Assembly: GCA_031280035.1 (NCBI GenBank)
Contig: JAITHJ010000016.1
Coordinates: forward strand, 1-50,466
Source: Spirochaetaceae bacterium
GTDB lineage: Bacteria; Spirochaetota; Spirochaetia; Treponematales; Breznakiellaceae
Length of the DNA stretch: 50,466 nt
Direction: 5' to 3'
Part shown: in pieces, positions 49,521 to 50,466 of the stretch
Layout: every line of letters starts with the position of its first letter
How positions within the stretch are numbered: the first letter of the stretch is position 1
Notes under the pieces: generated by a model
Told to the model about the DNA's origin: nothing
The model's database searches: none
What the model saw: only the letters and a program-made list of their open reading frames with translations
Translations under genes and position numbers: made by a program

Positions 49521-50045
49521 TTAAAACGCTCTGGGTTTGACGAACGGCTCCGTTACCGTTATGTTCTCGCCGGATAGCTCGATAACGTAGAATCCCTGTT
49601 TCAGCGCGAATGTCCTCGTATCCTCGTTTATCACCGCCGCGGCCACCGCCGCGTAAAACTTCCTCTTATCTCCGTGTAACGCGGCGTATTTACGCAGTTT
49701 CTCCATGCGCGTAATGTGATCTTTTACGTCTTCCACGCTGAGGTTCACCTTCACTTCTACAGCCATGGCGCAGTCCCCGTTCTCCAGCAGCGCGTCAATC
49801 TCCATGATAATATCATTCACGAAGTCCTTGATCTTGTTGTTCCGGCTCATCTTGCTGAAGTCATACCCGAACTTGGCGACAAGATCGGGAACCATCAGGC
49901 TCTCCATAATGTCGCCGAGCCTGTTGCCCAGTCTGCGGTCTATCAAGGCCTGCGGTCTTTCGATGGCAAGCCACATGTCCTCAAAAGTAGTTTTCTTAGC
50001 GGGTTTAGCCTGAGTTTTTTTTGTCGTTACGGTTGTTTTAGGCAT
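49521..50045 (-). CDS. PD-(D/E)XK nuclease-like protein
   Basis: A 174-residue protein. The Lys/Thr-rich basic N-terminus (residues 1-20) is followed by a helical region with RPQALIDRRLGNRLGDIMES. The core matches the PD-(D/E)XK fold: IIMEIDALLENGDCAMAVEVK supplies the Asp and the ExK pair at the expected spacing, followed by a helix VEDVKDHITRMEKLRKYAA and strands KFYAAVAAAVI and FYVIELSG. Family members of this type (DUF3782-like) are common in treponemes and cyanobacteria and their targets are unknown. A CAGGAGA ribosome binding site lies 10 nt before the ATG. Nuclease activity is inferred. Confidence 0.7.
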   Translation of the reverse strand: MPKTTVTTKKTQAKPAKKTTFEDMWLAIERPQALIDRRLGNRLGDIMESLMVPDLVAKFGYDFSKMSRNNKIKDFVNDIIMEIDALLENGDCAMAVEVKVNLSVEDVKDHITRMEKLRKYAALHGDKRKFYAAVAAAVINEDTRTFALKQGFYVIELSGENITVTEPFVKPRAF

Positions 50046-50094
50046 CTTCGCTTATCTCCTGTTTGTAAAACATATCCTGTTTGGCGGTAACAAA

Positions 50095-50247
50095 TCAAGC
50101 TCCGGCGTTTGATTTACGCAGTGTTTTATAAGCCGCGGCTATGGATAAATCCCCGGACTTAATTTTGTCGATTATATCCGCCGGCGCGTTTTGAGCTATT
50201 TTCTGGGCTTTGTAATACAAGGCCGCGCAAAGATGGTGTACCACACG
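50095..50247 (-). pseudogene. Fragment of a HTH/ParB-like or plasmid-type DNA-binding protein
   Basis: A 49-codon frame from a GTG at 50244 ends at TGA 50095-50097. The peptide includes YYKAQKIAQNAPADIIDKIK and SGDLSIAAAYKTLR, the pattern A-x-I-A-x-x-A-P ... GxLS-x-xxAY-x-x-L that usually closes a ParB-like or phage-type DNA-binding domain. The rest of such a protein is absent upstream, where a stop interrupts the frame, and there is no good ribosome binding site. It is probably a decayed 3' end. Confidence 0.45.
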
Positions 50248-50466
50248 CTATCTTTGCAACGCCGTGTATCGTCTTTACTACCCTGCATTTAGCCTTTACT
50301 GTGCGCAGAAGCGTCAGCAATTATGAAGCGTATCGTGCCGTCATTGCCGCAGGAATTTTATTGAAGCTTTACTCTGCTTGATATTAAAAACAGATTCACG
50401 GCAGCACACTTTAACAATGAAACAAATCCGAATATATTTAAAAGGATGACCATAGCGGAATTTTCT
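50248..50466. other. Window end, no gene recognised
   Basis: No convincing frame on either strand. A short sequence AAAAGGATGACCATAGCG near 50441-50458 could be the very start of a plus-strand gene cut by the window edge, but AAGG directly abuts the ATG, so this is not claimed. Confidence 0.3.

Overview
The window looks like the chromosome of a spirochaete of the genus Treponema or a close relative, probably a host- or gut-associated lineage. Four things point this way. The order rpsT, HU, lnt matches what I remember of Treponema pallidum. There are two adjacent FlaA-type flagellar sheath proteins and a fliM-fliY pair. The V-type ATPase operon has the short spirochaete/Chlamydia-type order E, DUF2764, A, B, D, I, K. 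Several lipoproteins have relaxed spirochaetal lipoboxes. No species can be assigned from the sequence alone.

Layout. 1-4.2 kb: the 3' end of a large surface-type gene and a coding-like remnant, then a zinc-ribbon micro-protein, rpsT, HU and lnt. 4.2-15.3 kb: a family-4 uracil-DNA glycosylase with a Cys/Met-metabolism PLP enzyme, two CAU-anticodon tRNAs each followed at once by a protein gene, an unusual isocitrate dehydrogenase, the RicT/YaaR/bactofilin/M23 peptidase cluster, purH and a J-domain protein. 15.5-24.3 kb: the V-ATPase operon and glutamate dehydrogenase. 24.3-28.2 kb: a GC-rich, repeat-laden block around a glycine-rich lipoprotein, then a dicarboxylate/glutamate symporter. 28.2-34.6 kb: envelope proteins, EF-P, fliM-fliY and the flaA pair. 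34.7-43.8 kb: recO, lipoproteins, zinc ribbons, a ComFB protein, an RsbW/STAS pair, tsaD, trpD and a VanY-like peptidase. 43.8-48 kb: the rpsP-khpA-rimM-trmD-rplS operon running into an HD-GYP protein and an orphan ABC ATPase. 48-50.5 kb: an accessory tail with an unknown protein, a 21-bp repeat array, a PD-(D/E)XK-like protein and a gene fragment.

How it fits together. Glutamate dehydrogenase, a glutamate/dicarboxylate symporter and an isocitrate dehydrogenase homologue suggest 2-oxoglutarate/glutamate metabolism. The V-ATPase rotor subunit carries the residues used for Na+ binding in Enterococcus NtpK, so ion cycling may be sodium-based. HD-GYP and ComFB genes indicate cyclic-di-GMP signalling, next to chemotaxis/flagellar genes.

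Most unusual observations. (1) Six genes have a good sigma-70 promoter whose -10 box lies only 5-12 nt before the start codon and no Shine-Dalgarno sequence, so they look leaderless or nearly so. (2) rimM has no ATG/GTG/TTG before its conserved N-terminal domain and appears to start at CTG within a CTGA overlap. (3) Three arrays with 21-bp (or 21-22 bp) periodicity and one 7-bp array lie outside recognised genes, one of them with a 30-bp perfect palindrome. (4) The isocitrate dehydrogenase homologue has lost one isocitrate-binding Arg and one metal-binding Asp.
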